Below are positions 8,910 to 18,061 of a stretch of DNA of 64,000 nucleotides, piece by piece. The position numbers were made by a program, and so were the translations under genes. Origin of the DNA: Neoroseomonas marina (GTDB taxonomy: Bacteria; Pseudomonadota; Alphaproteobacteria; Acetobacterales; Acetobacteraceae); contig NZ_JABBKX010000001.1 in NCBI RefSeq assembly GCF_012927745.1, forward strand, positions 62,001 through 126,000, given 5' to 3'. The notes beneath the pieces were generated by a model that did no database searches, was not told where the DNA came from, and was given only the letters and a program-made list of their open reading frames with translations. Every line of letters begins with the position of its first letter. Within the stretch, counting starts at the first letter, position 1.

Positions 8910-10072
8910 GGCAGCCCGACGTAGTTCTCGGCGAGAGTGGTCCGCGCGGCGACGGAACCGGCGAGGTAGTCGAGCTCCGCCATGCGGACGCGCTCCTCGA
9001 AGGCGTCCTCGCCGTTGTAGCGGTGCAGCAACTGCGTCATCCACCAGGAGAAGCGCTGCACCTTCCACACGCGGTCGAGGCAGGTGGCGGAGTAGGCATC
9101 CATCAGCGCCTCACCCCGCCCGGCGAAGAAGGCTTCCAGCGCCCGCACCAGCACGCGCACATCGGCAATCGCGAGGTTCATCCCCTTCGCCCCTGTCGGC
9201 GGGACGATGTGCGCGGCATCGCCGGCGAGGAACAGCCGCCCGTGGCGCATCGGCTCCGTGACGAAGGAGCGCATGGCGGTGACGCCCTTCTGCAGGATCG
9301 GCCCGACCTCGAGCTCCCCCTCCCGCGCGCCGAGCCGCGTGGCGAGTTCGACCCAGATGCGCTCGTCGGGCCATTGCGACAGGTCCTCCTCCGGCGCGCA
9401 TTGCAGGTACAGCCGGCTGACGGTCGCGCTGCGCATGGTCGCGAGTGCGAAACCCTGCGCGTGGCGCGCGTAGATCAGCTCCTCCGACATCGGCCGCGAC
9501 CGCGACAGGATGCCGAGCCAGGCGAAGGGGTAGATGCGGTCGTAGACCGTCAGGTCGGCCGGAGGGATGGCTGCGCGGCAGATGCCGTGGAAGCCGTCGC
9601 AGCCGGCGATCACGTCGCAGTCGAGCGCATGCTCCTGCCCGTCCTGCCGCCAGGTGATGCGCGGGCGGTGCGAGGCGATGTCGTGCACGGCGACGTCCGC
9701 GGCCTCGAAATGCAGCGGCAGGCCGTCGGCCAGGCGCCGCGCGATCATGTCCTTCACCGCTTCCTGCTGGCCGTAGATCGTCACCACCTTGCCGCCGGTC
9801 AGGCCCGCGAGGTCGATCCGCTCCTCACGCCCCCCGAAGCGCAGGGCGAGGCCCTGATGGACCAGGCCCTCGCGGTGCAGGCGATCGGCGACGCCGGCCT
9901 CGGTCAGCGTGTCGACCGCGCCCTGTTCGAGCAGCCCGGCCCGGATGCGGCCTTCCACATAGTCGCGGGACCGGGCCTCGAGGACGACGCTGTCGATGCC
10001 GCGCCGGTGCAGCATCTGCGCCAGCAGCAGCCCGGCCGGCCCGGCCCCGATGATGCCGACCTGTGTCCGCAT
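8897..10072 (-). CDS. pobA: 4-hydroxybenzoate 3-monooxygenase
   Basis: This 391-residue flavoprotein matches p-hydroxybenzoate hydroxylase, which uses NADPH and O2 to convert 4-hydroxybenzoate to protocatechuate. Motifs: GAGPAG at residues 9-14 (FAD ADP-binding), GCDGFHGICR (the DG motif) and FLAGDAAHIVPPTGAKGMN (the GD motif). The substrate-side blocks IYPFAWLG, SEELIYARH and QGFALATMRS align in order with Pseudomonas PobA, and length is almost identical to its 394 residues. The start at 10072 gives the conserved N-terminus directly before the FAD motif, with a GGGAGGG ribosome site. No pobR-like regulator or protocatechuate-cleavage gene is nearby. Confidence 0.93.
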   Translation of the reverse strand: MRTQVGIIGAGPAGLLLAQMLHRRGIDSVVLEARSRDYVEGRIRAGLLEQGAVDTLTEAGVADRLHREGLVHQGLALRFGGREERIDLAGLTGGKVVTIYGQQEAVKDMIARRLADGLPLHFEAADVAVHDIASHRPRITWRQDGQEHALDCDVIAGCDGFHGICRAAIPPADLTVYDRIYPFAWLGILSRSRPMSEELIYARHAQGFALATMRSATVSRLYLQCAPEEDLSQWPDERIWVELATRLGAREGELEVGPILQKGVTAMRSFVTEPMRHGRLFLAGDAAHIVPPTGAKGMNLAIADVRVLVRALEAFFAGRGEALMDAYSATCLDRVWKVQRFSWWMTQLLHRYNGEDAFEERVRMAELDYLAGSVAARTTLAENYVGLPYAD

Positions 10073-10135
10073 GGCCGTGCCCTCCCCCATCCGCCGATAT
10101 GCGGGCGAAGCCGCGCGGCGCGCAAGCACGCAGGC

Positions 10136-10165
10136 TTGCCGGCTGCCCCCGCCTGTCCCTAGGCT
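10136..10165 (+). promoter_or_regulatory. candidate sigma-70 type promoter of the peptide-receptor gene
   Basis: TTGCCG (10136-10141) and TAGGCT (10160-10165) are separated by 18 bases and lie about 30 bases before the ATG at 10194, with a GGGAGACAGG ribosome site between. The spacing and the TTG at the -35 position fit a housekeeping promoter in a high-GC alphaproteobacterium. It is a by-eye match with no measured start site. Confidence 0.4.
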
Positions 10166-10193
10166 CCCCTCCAACCAGCAGGGAGACAGGACA

Positions 10194-11741
10194 ATGACGA
10201 TCGGGCGTCGCCTTCTGGGTCAGGGCATTGCCGGCGCGGCCGGGGCCCTCGCCCTTCCCACCATCCTCATGCAGCCGGCCGCGGCGCAACGCAGCGCCAA
10301 CACGCTGCGGATCGCCTTCCGCGACGCGGTGCCGAACGTCGATCCGTATTTCAACAGCCAGCGCACCGGGCTGATCATCGCGCACCAGGCGATGGATGGC
10401 CTCGTCCATCGCGACCCGGAGACCTTCCGCATCGTCCCCGCACTCGCGACCGAATGGCGCTGGGTGGACACCAAGACGCTCGACTTCACGCTGCGTCAGG
10501 GCGTGAAGTTCCACGACGGCAGCGATTTCGGGCCGGACGACGTGGTCTACACCATCAACACCATCGCCGACCCGAACACGCGCGTCGCGACGCCGTCCAA
10601 CTACGCCTGGATCCAGGGCGCGGAGAAGACCGGCGACTGGACCGTGCGGCTGCACATGAAGCGGCCGACACCGGCGGCGCTGGAATACGCTGCGCTGGTC
10701 ATGCCGATCTGGCCCAAGGCGTATCGCGAGCGCGTCGGACCCGACGGCTTCTCCCGCGCGCCGATCGGCACCGGCCCCTATCGCTTCACCAAGGTGGACG
10801 TCGCGACCGGCGTCGAGTGGGAGCGCTTTGACGGCTACTACCAGGGCGGCCCCAAGGGTCGGCCGGCGATCCAGAAGCTGACGGCGCGCTACATCGGCGA
10901 TGCGGCGACGGAACTGACCGAACTGCTCGGCCAGCGCGTCGACTGGATCTGGAACATGAACCCGGACCAGGCCGCCAACGTCAACCGCATGCCGTACCTG
11001 CAGTCGACGCGGCAGGAATCGATGCGCGTCGGCTACCTCAACCTCGATGCATCGGGTCGCAGCGGGGCGGGCAACCCGATGACGAACCTCAGGGTGCGTC
11101 AGGCCGTCTGGCACGCCATCGACCGCAAATCGATTGCCGAGCGCCTGGTCGGCGGCGGGTCGCGCGTGCCGGACGCGCCCTGCTTCCCGTCCCAGTTCGG
11201 CTGCAACGCCGATGCCGCGGTGAAGTACGACTACGACCCGGCCAAGGCGCGCGCGCTGCTGGCCGAGGCCGGCTTCGCCAACGGCTTCGACATCGAGCTC
11301 ACCTCCTATGTCCAGCCGCGGCAATGGTCGGAGGCGGTGCAGAACTACCTCCGCGCCGTCGGCATCCGGGCCAACCTCAACCTCATGCAGGTGGCCGCCC
11401 AGATCCAGCGGTCGATGCGCGGCGAGCTCGCGATGGAGATGGGGTCCTGGGGCTCCTACTCGATCAACGACGTCTCGGCGATCATGCCCAACTACTTCTC
11501 GGGCGGGGCGCAGGACTATGCCCGCGATCCGGAGATGATCCGGCTTCTCGAGGAAGGCGGTTCGACGGCCGACGAGGCGGTGCGCAAGCGCGCCTATGAC
11601 GCGGCGATCCGCCGCGCGACGGAGCAGGCCTACTGGCTGCCGCTGCACACCTACGTCTCGGTCTTCGGCTTCCGGAAGGAACTCGAATTCCCCACCTTCC
11701 CGGACGAGTTGCCGCGCTTCTACCTCGCCAAGTGGAAGTGA
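10194..11741 (+). CDS. peptide-type ABC transporter substrate-binding protein (SBP_bac_5)
   Basis: This 515-residue periplasmic receptor belongs to the DppA/OppA/NikA family. The N-terminus has a twin-arginine-like GRRLLGQG with a hydrophobic core, ending near AAAQR. The body shows LRIAFRDAVPNVDP, then TLDFTLRQGVKFHDG and a DDVVYTI block, all typical. It faces, tail to tail, the permease/ATPase operon 11746-15447, which encodes matching subunits, so it is likely the receptor of that transporter even though it is separately transcribed. The ligand could be a dipeptide, glutathione or another peptide-like compound; a gamma-glutamyltransferase gene adjoins the operon. Confidence 0.92.
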   Translation: MTIGRRLLGQGIAGAAGALALPTILMQPAAAQRSANTLRIAFRDAVPNVDPYFNSQRTGLIIAHQAMDGLVHRDPETFRIVPALATEWRWVDTKTLDFTLRQGVKFHDGSDFGPDDVVYTINTIADPNTRVATPSNYAWIQGAEKTGDWTVRLHMKRPTPAALEYAALVMPIWPKAYRERVGPDGFSRAPIGTGPYRFTKVDVATGVEWERFDGYYQGGPKGRPAIQKLTARYIGDAATELTELLGQRVDWIWNMNPDQAANVNRMPYLQSTRQESMRVGYLNLDASGRSGAGNPMTNLRVRQAVWHAIDRKSIAERLVGGGSRVPDAPCFPSQFGCNADAAVKYDYDPAKARALLAEAGFANGFDIELTSYVQPRQWSEAVQNYLRAVGIRANLNLMQVAAQIQRSMRGELAMEMGSWGSYSINDVSAIMPNYFSGGAQDYARDPEMIRLLEEGGSTADEAVRKRAYDAAIRRATEQAYWLPLHTYVSVFGFRKELEFPTFPDELPRFYLAKWK

Positions 11742-11745
11742 TCCG

Positions 11746-12696
11746 TCAGGCGAGGTGACATTCCACGAGGCCCGCGGCATCCGCCGTGGGCCTCGGCGCT
11801 TCGGTCGAACACTTCGCGATCGCGACCGGGCACCGCGGATGGAAGCGGCAGCCCGGCGGGATGTTCGCCGGGTCCGGCATGGTATCCCCCAAACCGACAT
11901 CCGGAACGCCGAGCCCTGGTTCGGGCGTCAGCACCGAGGCCAGCAGCGCGCGGGTATAGGGATGCCGCGGCGCGGCGAACAACCGCTCGCTCTCCGACCG
12001 CTCCACGATGCGGCCGAGATACATCACCGCCACCTCGCTCGCGATGTGCTCGACCACCGCGAGGTTGTGACTGATGAACAGGTAGGTGAGCCCGAGGTCG
12101 CGCCGCAGTTCCGCCAGCAGGTTCAGGATCTGCGCCTGCACGGAGACGTCGAGCGCGCTGGTCGGTTCGTCGCAGACCACGATGCGCGGGCGCAGCACCA
12201 GCGCGCGCGCGATCGCGACCCGTTGCCGCTGCCCGCCCGACAACTGCGCCGGGAAGCGCGTCCCCTGCTCGCGTGACAGGCCGACGCGGTCGAGAGCCTC
12301 TCCCACCCGCCTGTCGATATCCGCGCGCGCGACATCGCCCTGGGCGATCAGCGGCATGGCGACGATGTCGCGGATGCGCCGCTTGGGGTTCAGCGAGGCG
12401 AAGGGATCCTGGAAGACCGGCTGGATCAGCCTGGCCCGCGCGCGGCGGTCCATCCCGCCCAGACGCTGCCCGTCCACCAGTACGTCGCCGGCGCTGGGTT
12501 CGAGCAGGCCGAGGATCAGCCGCGCCAGGGTGGACTTGCCGCAGCCGCTTTCCCCCACCACGCCGAGCACGCTGCCCGCGGGCACGGAAAACGAGACATC
12601 GTCCACCGCGACAACCTCGCGCGGTGAGGCGAACAGGCCCTGCCGCACGCGGAAGACGCGCCGCAGGCCGCGGACCTCGATCGCCGGCGCGCTCAT
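11746..12696 (-). CDS. dipeptide/oligopeptide ABC transporter ATP-binding protein (DppF/OppF type)
   Basis: This 316-residue ATPase has Walker A GESGCGKST, the Q-loop FQDPFASLNP, the signature LSGGQRQRV, Walker B IVVCDEPTSALD and the H-loop FISHNL, all intact. The C-terminal extension PPGCRFHPRCPVAIAKC is the Cys-containing oligopeptide-transporter domain, with Cys spaced as in iron-sulfur-bearing DppD-like proteins. It overlaps the upstream ATPase gene by four bases (ATGA) and is the last gene of a four-gene operon of two permeases and two ATPases. It works at the inner membrane and is probably energised as a heterodimer with its partner. Confidence 0.93.
   Translation of the reverse strand: MSAPAIEVRGLRRVFRVRQGLFASPREVVAVDDVSFSVPAGSVLGVVGESGCGKSTLARLILGLLEPSAGDVLVDGQRLGGMDRRARARLIQPVFQDPFASLNPKRRIRDIVAMPLIAQGDVARADIDRRVGEALDRVGLSREQGTRFPAQLSGGQRQRVAIARALVLRPRIVVCDEPTSALDVSVQAQILNLLAELRRDLGLTYLFISHNLAVVEHIASEVAVMYLGRIVERSESERLFAAPRHPYTRALLASVLTPEPGLGVPDVGLGDTMPDPANIPPGCRFHPRCPVAIAKCSTEAPRPTADAAGLVECHLA
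11766..11795. terminator. hairpin overlapping the convergent gene end
   Basis: A 13-base stem with one mismatch (CGAGGCCCGCGGC against GCCGTGGGCCTCG) and a 4-base loop begins 25 bases after the receptor stop codon and lies within the last codons of the convergent ATPase gene. No U-run follows, as is common at high GC. It could stop read-through from the receptor gene, but it could also be chance in coding DNA. Confidence 0.35.
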
Positions 12697-13670
12697 GCCG
12701 CGGCCGCCCCGCCCCAGCCCGGCGGCAGGGTGCAAAGCACCTCATGCCCCGCGGCGGCCTCCCGCCGTGGGATGGTCCCGGCGCATGCCGCGTTCGCCTG
12801 CGCGCAGCGGTCGCGGAAACCGCAGCCCGCGAAGCCCGGCTGGATGCGCGGCACGACGCCCGGAATGCTGCCCAGCGGCTCGTCGCGCTTCACCTTGCCG
12901 GGCACCGGGACGCAGGTCAGAAGCCCGCGCGTGTAGGGATGCTCGGGCGCGGCGAAGAGCGCGGCCGTCGGCGCGCTCTCGACCACCTCCCCTGCATACA
13001 TGACGGAGACGCGGTCCGCGACGCGCGCGACGACGCCGAGGTCATGGGTGATCAACAGGATGCCAAGGCCGAGGTCCTTCTGCAGCCCCGCGAGCAGCCG
13101 CAGGATCTGCGCCTGCACGGTCACGTCGAGCGCGGTGGTCGGTTCGTCCGCGATGAGCAGTTCCGGGTCGCACATCAGCGCCATCGCGATCATCACCCGC
13201 TGGCGCAGGCCGCCCGAGAGCTGGTGCGGATACTGCCCCAGCCGCAGCCCCGGCGCCGTGATACCGACGCGCGCGAGCAGTTCCGCCGCCCGGTCCACCG
13301 CCTGGGCGCGCGGCGTGCCGCGGTGCCGGCGCAGCACCTCGGTCATCTGGGACCCGACCGTATAGGCCGGGTTCAGGCTGGTCATCGGTTCCTGGAAGAT
13401 CATCGCCATGCGGTCGCCGCGCAGGCGTTCCATCTGGCGTTCGCCGTAGCGGCCGATCTCCTCGCCGGCGAAGCGCAGCGCCGTCGTCTCCCGCACCGCG
13501 CCACGCGGCAGCAGGCCCATCACCGACAGGGCGGTGATCGACTTGCCGCAGCCGCTCTCGCCCACCAGGCAATGCGTCTCGCCCTTGTTGACGGTCAGCG
13601 AGGCGCCGCGCACCGCGGCGGTGCTGCCGATCGTCACGCGCAGGTCCGCGACCTCGAGCAGCGCGCTCAT
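12693..13670 (-). CDS. dipeptide/oligopeptide ABC transporter ATP-binding protein (DppD/OppD type)
   Basis: This 325-residue ATPase carries Walker A GESGCGKSI, Q-loop FQEPMTSLNP, signature LSGGLRQRV, Walker B LLIADEPTTALD and H-loop LITHDL. The C-terminal FAGCGFRDRCAQANAAC block is the peptide-transporter extension. It starts at 13670, overlapping the DppC-like gene by ATGA, and itself overlaps the next ATPase gene by ATGA, so all four genes look translationally coupled. The ATPase C-terminus is rich in Gly/Ala and ends GWGGAAAA. Confidence 0.93.
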   Translation of the reverse strand: MSALLEVADLRVTIGSTAAVRGASLTVNKGETHCLVGESGCGKSITALSVMGLLPRGAVRETTALRFAGEEIGRYGERQMERLRGDRMAMIFQEPMTSLNPAYTVGSQMTEVLRRHRGTPRAQAVDRAAELLARVGITAPGLRLGQYPHQLSGGLRQRVMIAMALMCDPELLIADEPTTALDVTVQAQILRLLAGLQKDLGLGILLITHDLGVVARVADRVSVMYAGEVVESAPTAALFAAPEHPYTRGLLTCVPVPGKVKRDEPLGSIPGVVPRIQPGFAGCGFRDRCAQANAACAGTIPRREAAAGHEVLCTLPPGWGGAAAA

Positions 13671-14533
13671 CGCGACAGGTCCGTGCCCATCATGTCGCGC
13701 AGCGCATCGCCCAGCAGGTTCACGCCCATGACCAGGACGAACAGCGCCGCGCCGGGGATCATGATCACCCAGGGGCTGAAGAACATGTATTCCTTGGCCT
13801 CGCTGATCATCAGCCCCCAGGAGGGCAGCGGCGCCGGCACGCCCAGGCCGAGGAAGGACAACGCGGCCTCGAGCAGGATCGCCAGCGCCATCTCCAGCGT
13901 CGCGACGACGGCGAGGTGCGTCGCGATGTTCGGCAGCACCTCCCGCGTCAGCACCCACCAGCGCGACGCGCCGGCGCACCAGGCCGCCGAGACGTAGTCG
14001 AGGTTGCGGATCTGCATCGTGGTCGACCGCGCCACCACCGCGAAGCGGTCCCACAGCAGCAGCCCGAGCACCAGAACGACGAGAATGAAGGAACTGCCGC
14101 GCAGCGCCGCGACCGCGAGGGCTACCAGCACCGCCGGGATCGACAGGCGCGTGGTGATGGCGAAGACCACCGCGTCGTCGATCTTGCCGCCGTAGAAGCC
14201 GCCCAACACCCCCATCGTGATGCCGATCAGCCCCGAGGTGATCACCGTCAGCACCCCGATCACCATCGAGATGCGCGCGCCGTAGATCAGCCGCGAGAAA
14301 TAGTCCCGCCCCAGCTGGTCGGTGCCGAGGAAGTTCCGCGGATCGCCCCCTTCCATGAAGGAGGGCGGCACCAGCCGGCGATCGAGGTCGATGGCAAAGG
14401 GATCGTAGGGCACGATCCAGGGCGCGAGGATCGCGACGATGGCACAGAAGCCGACGATCGCGGCACCGACCACGAAGCCGGGGTTGCGCAGCAGCCGCGC
14501 GCCTCGACCGGCGGGTATGACGGCGGCGCTCAT
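13667..14533 (-). CDS. dipeptide-type ABC transporter permease (DppC type)
   Basis: This 288-residue inner-membrane protein has an N-terminal transmembrane segment (GFVVGAAIVGFCAIVAILAPW) preceding the periplasmic GTDQLGRDYFSRLIYGARISM motif, which is diagnostic of DppC/OppC subunits. About six membrane segments follow in total, and the EAA-like cytoplasmic loop is around YVSAAWCAGASRWWVLTREVLPN. It overlaps its neighbours by four bases on both sides. The permease pairs with the DppB-like protein to form the channel. Confidence 0.93.
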   Translation of the reverse strand: MSAAVIPAGRGARLLRNPGFVVGAAIVGFCAIVAILAPWIVPYDPFAIDLDRRLVPPSFMEGGDPRNFLGTDQLGRDYFSRLIYGARISMVIGVLTVITSGLIGITMGVLGGFYGGKIDDAVVFAITTRLSIPAVLVALAVAALRGSSFILVVLVLGLLLWDRFAVVARSTTMQIRNLDYVSAAWCAGASRWWVLTREVLPNIATHLAVVATLEMALAILLEAALSFLGLGVPAPLPSWGLMISEAKEYMFFSPWVIMIPGAALFVLVMGVNLLGDALRDMMGTDLSR

Positions 14534-15447
14534 GCCGTCCTCAGCCGCGGGTCGAGCACCGCGTTCAGCAGGTCAGCAAACAACGTCAACGCGATGTAGA
14601 TCAGCGCGAGGACCAGCACGACCGCCTGCACGACCGGGAAGTCGTTCTTGCTGATGCTCTCCCAGGCGAGGAAGCCGACGCCGTGCAGGGCGAAGACCGT
14701 CTCGATGACGATCGACCCGCCCAGCATGAAGCCGAGTTGCACCGCCGCGATGGACACGACCGGGATCGCCGCGTTGCGGAAGCCGTGCTTCACCAGGATG
14801 GACAGCCGCGTCAGCCCCTTCGCGCGCGCCGTGCGGATGTAGTCCGAGGCCAGCGCCTCGATCATCCCGGAGCGCGTCAGCCGCGTCAGCGACGGGATGG
14901 CCGAGAAGGCGAGCACGATCCCAGGCAGGATGTAGCCGTCCCAGGTCTCCACGCCCGAGATCGGCACCCAGCCGAGTTGCAGCCCGAAGACGATCATCAG
15001 CACCAGGCCGAGCCAGAAGGACGGCATGGCCTGCCCGATCATCGCCACCAGCCCGACCAGCCGGTCGATCCAGGTCCCTTCCCGCACCGCGGCGAGGATG
15101 CCGAGCGGCAGCGAGACCACCAGCGCGATGGCGAGCCCGACGAGCCCCAGCGTCACCGTCACCGGCATGCGCGCGGCGATCAGGTTCGCCACGCGATCGC
15201 GGAAGAAGTAGCTCTGCCCGAAATCGCCCTGCACCGCGCGGCCGAGCCAATCGAAATACTGCACGTAGAGCGGCCGGTTGAGGCCATAGGCCTCGCGGAT
15301 CGCTTCCACATCCGCCTGGGTCGCGTTCGGCCCGGCGATGGAAACGGCAAGGTCGCCCGAGACCCGCGTCAGCAGGAAGGCGAGCGTCAGCACCGTCAAC
15401 GCGACGAGCACCGCAACCGCGAAGCGGCGGAGAAAGAAGCGAAGCAT
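14530..15447 (-). CDS. dipeptide-type ABC transporter permease (DppB type)
   Basis: This 305-residue permease starts with a basic MLRFFLRRF and a long membrane segment, then the DppB-typical periplasmic region with LNRPLYVQYFDWLGRAVQGDFGQS. The membrane core includes the EAA-like segment YIRTARAKGL. It is the first gene of the permease/ATPase operon. The 47 bases upstream separate it from the gamma-glutamyltransferase gene on the same strand, so a shared transcript with that gene is possible; this would fit uptake and breakdown of gamma-glutamyl peptides, but that is inference. Confidence 0.93.
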   Translation of the reverse strand: MLRFFLRRFAVAVLVALTVLTLAFLLTRVSGDLAVSIAGPNATQADVEAIREAYGLNRPLYVQYFDWLGRAVQGDFGQSYFFRDRVANLIAARMPVTVTLGLVGLAIALVVSLPLGILAAVREGTWIDRLVGLVAMIGQAMPSFWLGLVLMIVFGLQLGWVPISGVETWDGYILPGIVLAFSAIPSLTRLTRSGMIEALASDYIRTARAKGLTRLSILVKHGFRNAAIPVVSIAAVQLGFMLGGSIVIETVFALHGVGFLAWESISKNDFPVVQAVVLVLALIYIALTLFADLLNAVLDPRLRTA

Positions 15448-15494
15448 CCCGCGGTCAGCCTAGGCAGGCCGTCGCTCGCCCCGCAAGCCCCGCA

Positions 15495-17102
15495 TCAATA
15501 CGCCGCTGCCCAGCCGTCCCGTCGCGGATCCGATCCGGCCATGCGTATGCCGTTGTCCAGCACGCGGATCGCCTCGACGCTGCAGGCGCCCTCGAGATCC
15601 GGAACGACCTTCACGTCATGGCCGCGTTCGCGCAGCCCGGCGACGGTGCCCTCGCCCACGCCGCGCTCAATGGTCAGCACCTCGCCGCCACCATGCGGGT
15701 AGTTGGACTCCTGGCCGGGCTGGGAGGAGGTCCAGCGCGGCGCCTCGAGCGCCTGCTGCGGGTCCATCCCGAAGACGGCCGCGGCGACCAGCACCTGGAA
15801 GTTCACCTGCACCTGGTTGTCCGCGCCCGGCGTGCCGAAGACCATCCAGGGCTTGCCGTCCTTCATCACCATCGGCGCGTTCATGGTATGGCGCACCCGA
15901 CGGCCGGGAGCGAGGCGGTTCGCGTGGCCTTCCTCGAGATGCCAGTAGGACATGCGGTTGTTGAGCAGGATGCCGGTGCGCGGCGCCGTCACGCCCGACC
16001 CGAAGGCCCCGTTGATCGACTGGATCGCCGAGACGGCATTCCCCTCGGCATCGACGGCGCAGAAATAGGTGGTGTCGGCCTCGGCCATGGCGCGGACCGG
16101 CAGGTGCGCGGCGCGGTCACCGATCGCCGCGGCATGCGCCTTGGCGCGGGCATCGGAGAGCAGCGCCGCGAAGTCCGGCTGGTCGCGCCCGGCCTCGGCC
16201 TCGCGGTCCAGGAAGGCGCGCTTCTTCGCTTCGACCATCAGATGCACCAGCGCGGCGCTGCCCCAGCCGAGCGCGGCGAGGTCGAAGCCCTCGACGATGC
16301 GCAGCATCTGCAGCATGGCGAAGCCCATGGAGGGCTGCGGCGTCTGCCGGACCTCGAAGCCGCGCCAGGCGATGCCGATGGGCGGGGCGATGCGCGCCTC
16401 GACGGCGGCGAGGTCCTCCCCGGCGACGATCGATCCGATATCGCTGAGATCGGCGGCGAGGTCGCGCGCGACGGCGCCGGCGAAGATCTCCTCAGGTCCT
16501 GCGGCGGCGAGGCGCCGCAGCGTCGCCGCCAGCGCCGGCTGCACCACCAGCTCCCCGACCGCGGGCGGCTGGCCGTCCGGCAGCCAGATGGCCCGGCTGG
16601 TGGGATCGGCGGCGAGGTGCGCGCGGTTCTCGCCCACGAAATGTCGCAGCGCATGGGTCGCGGCGAAGCCGTCGTCCGCGGCCTCGATGGCCGCACCGAA
16701 CAGGCTGCCCCAGGGGCGGCCGCCATGGGCCGCGTGCAGCGCGGCGAGCCCGGCGACCTTGCCCGGCGTCTGGACCGACAGCGGGCCGCGGTTCGGCACG
16801 CCCCCTTCGGCCCGGTAGCGATCGACCGTCGCGGCGCGCGGCGCCTGGCCGGTGCCGGCATAGGTCTCGGCCCGCCCGGTCGATGCCGACCAGTGGTGAT
16901 AGAAGCCATCCCCGCCGAGGCCGCTCATATGCGGCTCCACCACGCCCAGCGCGAGCGAGACCGCAACCGCGGCATCGGCCGCCGTCCCGCCGGCCCTCAG
17001 CACGTCGAGGCCCGCGGCCGTCGCCACCGGATGGTTCGTCGCGACCGCGCCGCGGCGGCCCATGATCAGCGGGCGATGGGCCCGGATGCCGTCATATGCC
17101 AA
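15495..17102 (-). CDS. gamma-glutamyltransferase family protein
   Basis: This 535-residue protein is a gamma-glutamyltransferase-like Ntn hydrolase, normally self-cleaved before a Thr that becomes the nucleophile. The expected site is T344 in ADTTYFCAVDAEGNAVS, and the N-terminal block GGTAADAAVAVSLALGVVEPHMSG and the GSDPRRDG end are typical. Family enzymes transfer or hydrolyse gamma-glutamyl groups of glutathione and analogues; the usual TTH is TTY here. I see no signal peptide, so it may be cytoplasmic. I place the start at a TTG (17102), preceded by GGAAGGAAG, because it adds the conserved AYDGIRAHRP; an internal ATG at 17063 is the alternative. Confidence 0.88.
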   Translation of the reverse strand: MAYDGIRAHRPLIMGRRGAVATNHPVATAAGLDVLRAGGTAADAAVAVSLALGVVEPHMSGLGGDGFYHHWSASTGRAETYAGTGQAPRAATVDRYRAEGGVPNRGPLSVQTPGKVAGLAALHAAHGGRPWGSLFGAAIEAADDGFAATHALRHFVGENRAHLAADPTSRAIWLPDGQPPAVGELVVQPALAATLRRLAAAGPEEIFAGAVARDLAADLSDIGSIVAGEDLAAVEARIAPPIGIAWRGFEVRQTPQPSMGFAMLQMLRIVEGFDLAALGWGSAALVHLMVEAKKRAFLDREAEAGRDQPDFAALLSDARAKAHAAAIGDRAAHLPVRAMAEADTTYFCAVDAEGNAVSAIQSINGAFGSGVTAPRTGILLNNRMSYWHLEEGHANRLAPGRRVRHTMNAPMVMKDGKPWMVFGTPGADNQVQVNFQVLVAAAVFGMDPQQALEAPRWTSSQPGQESNYPHGGGEVLTIERGVGEGTVAGLRERGHDVKVVPDLEGACSVEAIRVLDNGIRMAGSDPRRDGWAAAY

Positions 17103-17210
17103 GGGTCGCTTCCTTCCATCGTGCGGGAACTGCTGGACCGCGGACCGCGCAGCCCCCATGTAGAGGCATAATGCCGTGCGTACCGCCGGCGCCAACCCTG
17201 GTCGATTCGC

Positions 17211-18053
17211 ATGACCCGCCGGCAGATTGCCCTGGACCGCGCCCGATCCTTCACCGACCTGCTCGCGGCACGCTTGATGCGCCTGCCGACAGGCCCCTTC
17301 CAGCCGGCGGAACCGCCACCCGGCGCGCTGCGCATTGCAACCTACAACGTTCACAAGTGCGTCGGCGCCGATGGTCGTTTCGATCCGGGACGAATTGCCG
17401 CGGTCATCCGCGAACTGGATGCGGACGTCCTGGCGCTCCAGGAGGCCGACCGCCGGTTCGGCCGCCGGGAAGGCCTGCTCGACCTGATCGCGCTGGAACG
17501 CGACACGGGGCTTCAGCTGGTACCGCTGGGCATGGCGGCCGGCGGCCATGGCTGGCATGGCAACGCCCTGCTCGTCCGCAATGGCCGCCTGGTCGAGGCG
17601 CACCGGCTGCGCCTGCCCGGTGGAGAACCTCGGGGCGCCGCGATGGTTGACCTCCAGCTGCCGGCGGGTCGGCTGCGCGTGGTCAACGCGCATCTCGGTC
17701 TGCTCCGGCGGCATCGGGCGCAGCAGGTCGCGGCCCTGCTGGAACGGCTGGCCCAGGCGGAGGAGGTGCCGACACTGCTGCTCGGCGATCTGAATGAATG
17801 GCGACCCGGACCACGGTCCTCGCTGCGCGCCCTGGACCGGGATTTCGGGCCGGTGGACGTCACGCCCGCGACCTTTCCGGCGCGCCTGCCCATCCTCAGC
17901 CTCGATCGCATCCTGTGCCGCCCGCATGGCCTGCTGACCGGGCTCGCGGCCCATGCGTCGCCGCTCGCCCGCATCGCGTCCGACCACCTGCCGCTGACCG
18001 CGCGGCTGGACCTGTCCGCCGCTCCGTCCTCGGCCATGGCCGCGGCAGCCTGA
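17211..18053 (+). CDS. endonuclease/exonuclease/phosphatase (EEP) family protein
   Basis: This 280-residue protein has the Mg2+-dependent EEP fold. Catalytic blocks in order: RIATYNVHKC (N), LALQEAD (Glu metal ligand), GNALLVR, VVNAHLGLL, LLLGDLNEW (Asp/Asn) and IASDHLPLTARL (C-terminal Asp-His). Members cleave phosphodiester bonds in nucleic acids, lipids or phosphoinositides. It is followed eight bases later by a phospholipase D-like gene; the same gene pair is often seen in bacteria and suggests a role in membrane lipid or phosphodiester metabolism. There is no clear ribosome site before the ATG. Confidence 0.88.
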   Translation: MTRRQIALDRARSFTDLLAARLMRLPTGPFQPAEPPPGALRIATYNVHKCVGADGRFDPGRIAAVIRELDADVLALQEADRRFGRREGLLDLIALERDTGLQLVPLGMAAGGHGWHGNALLVRNGRLVEAHRLRLPGGEPRGAAMVDLQLPAGRLRVVNAHLGLLRRHRAQQVAALLERLAQAEEVPTLLLGDLNEWRPGPRSSLRALDRDFGPVDVTPATFPARLPILSLDRILCRPHGLLTGLAAHASPLARIASDHLPLTARLDLSAAPSSAMAAAA

Positions 18054-18061
18054 GCCGTGCC

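Noticed and set aside
6627-9068. Long minus-strand frame over the MFS and Gfo/Idh genes
   Set aside because: The product is Arg/Gly-rich without any motif, while both plus-strand genes have clear family signatures.
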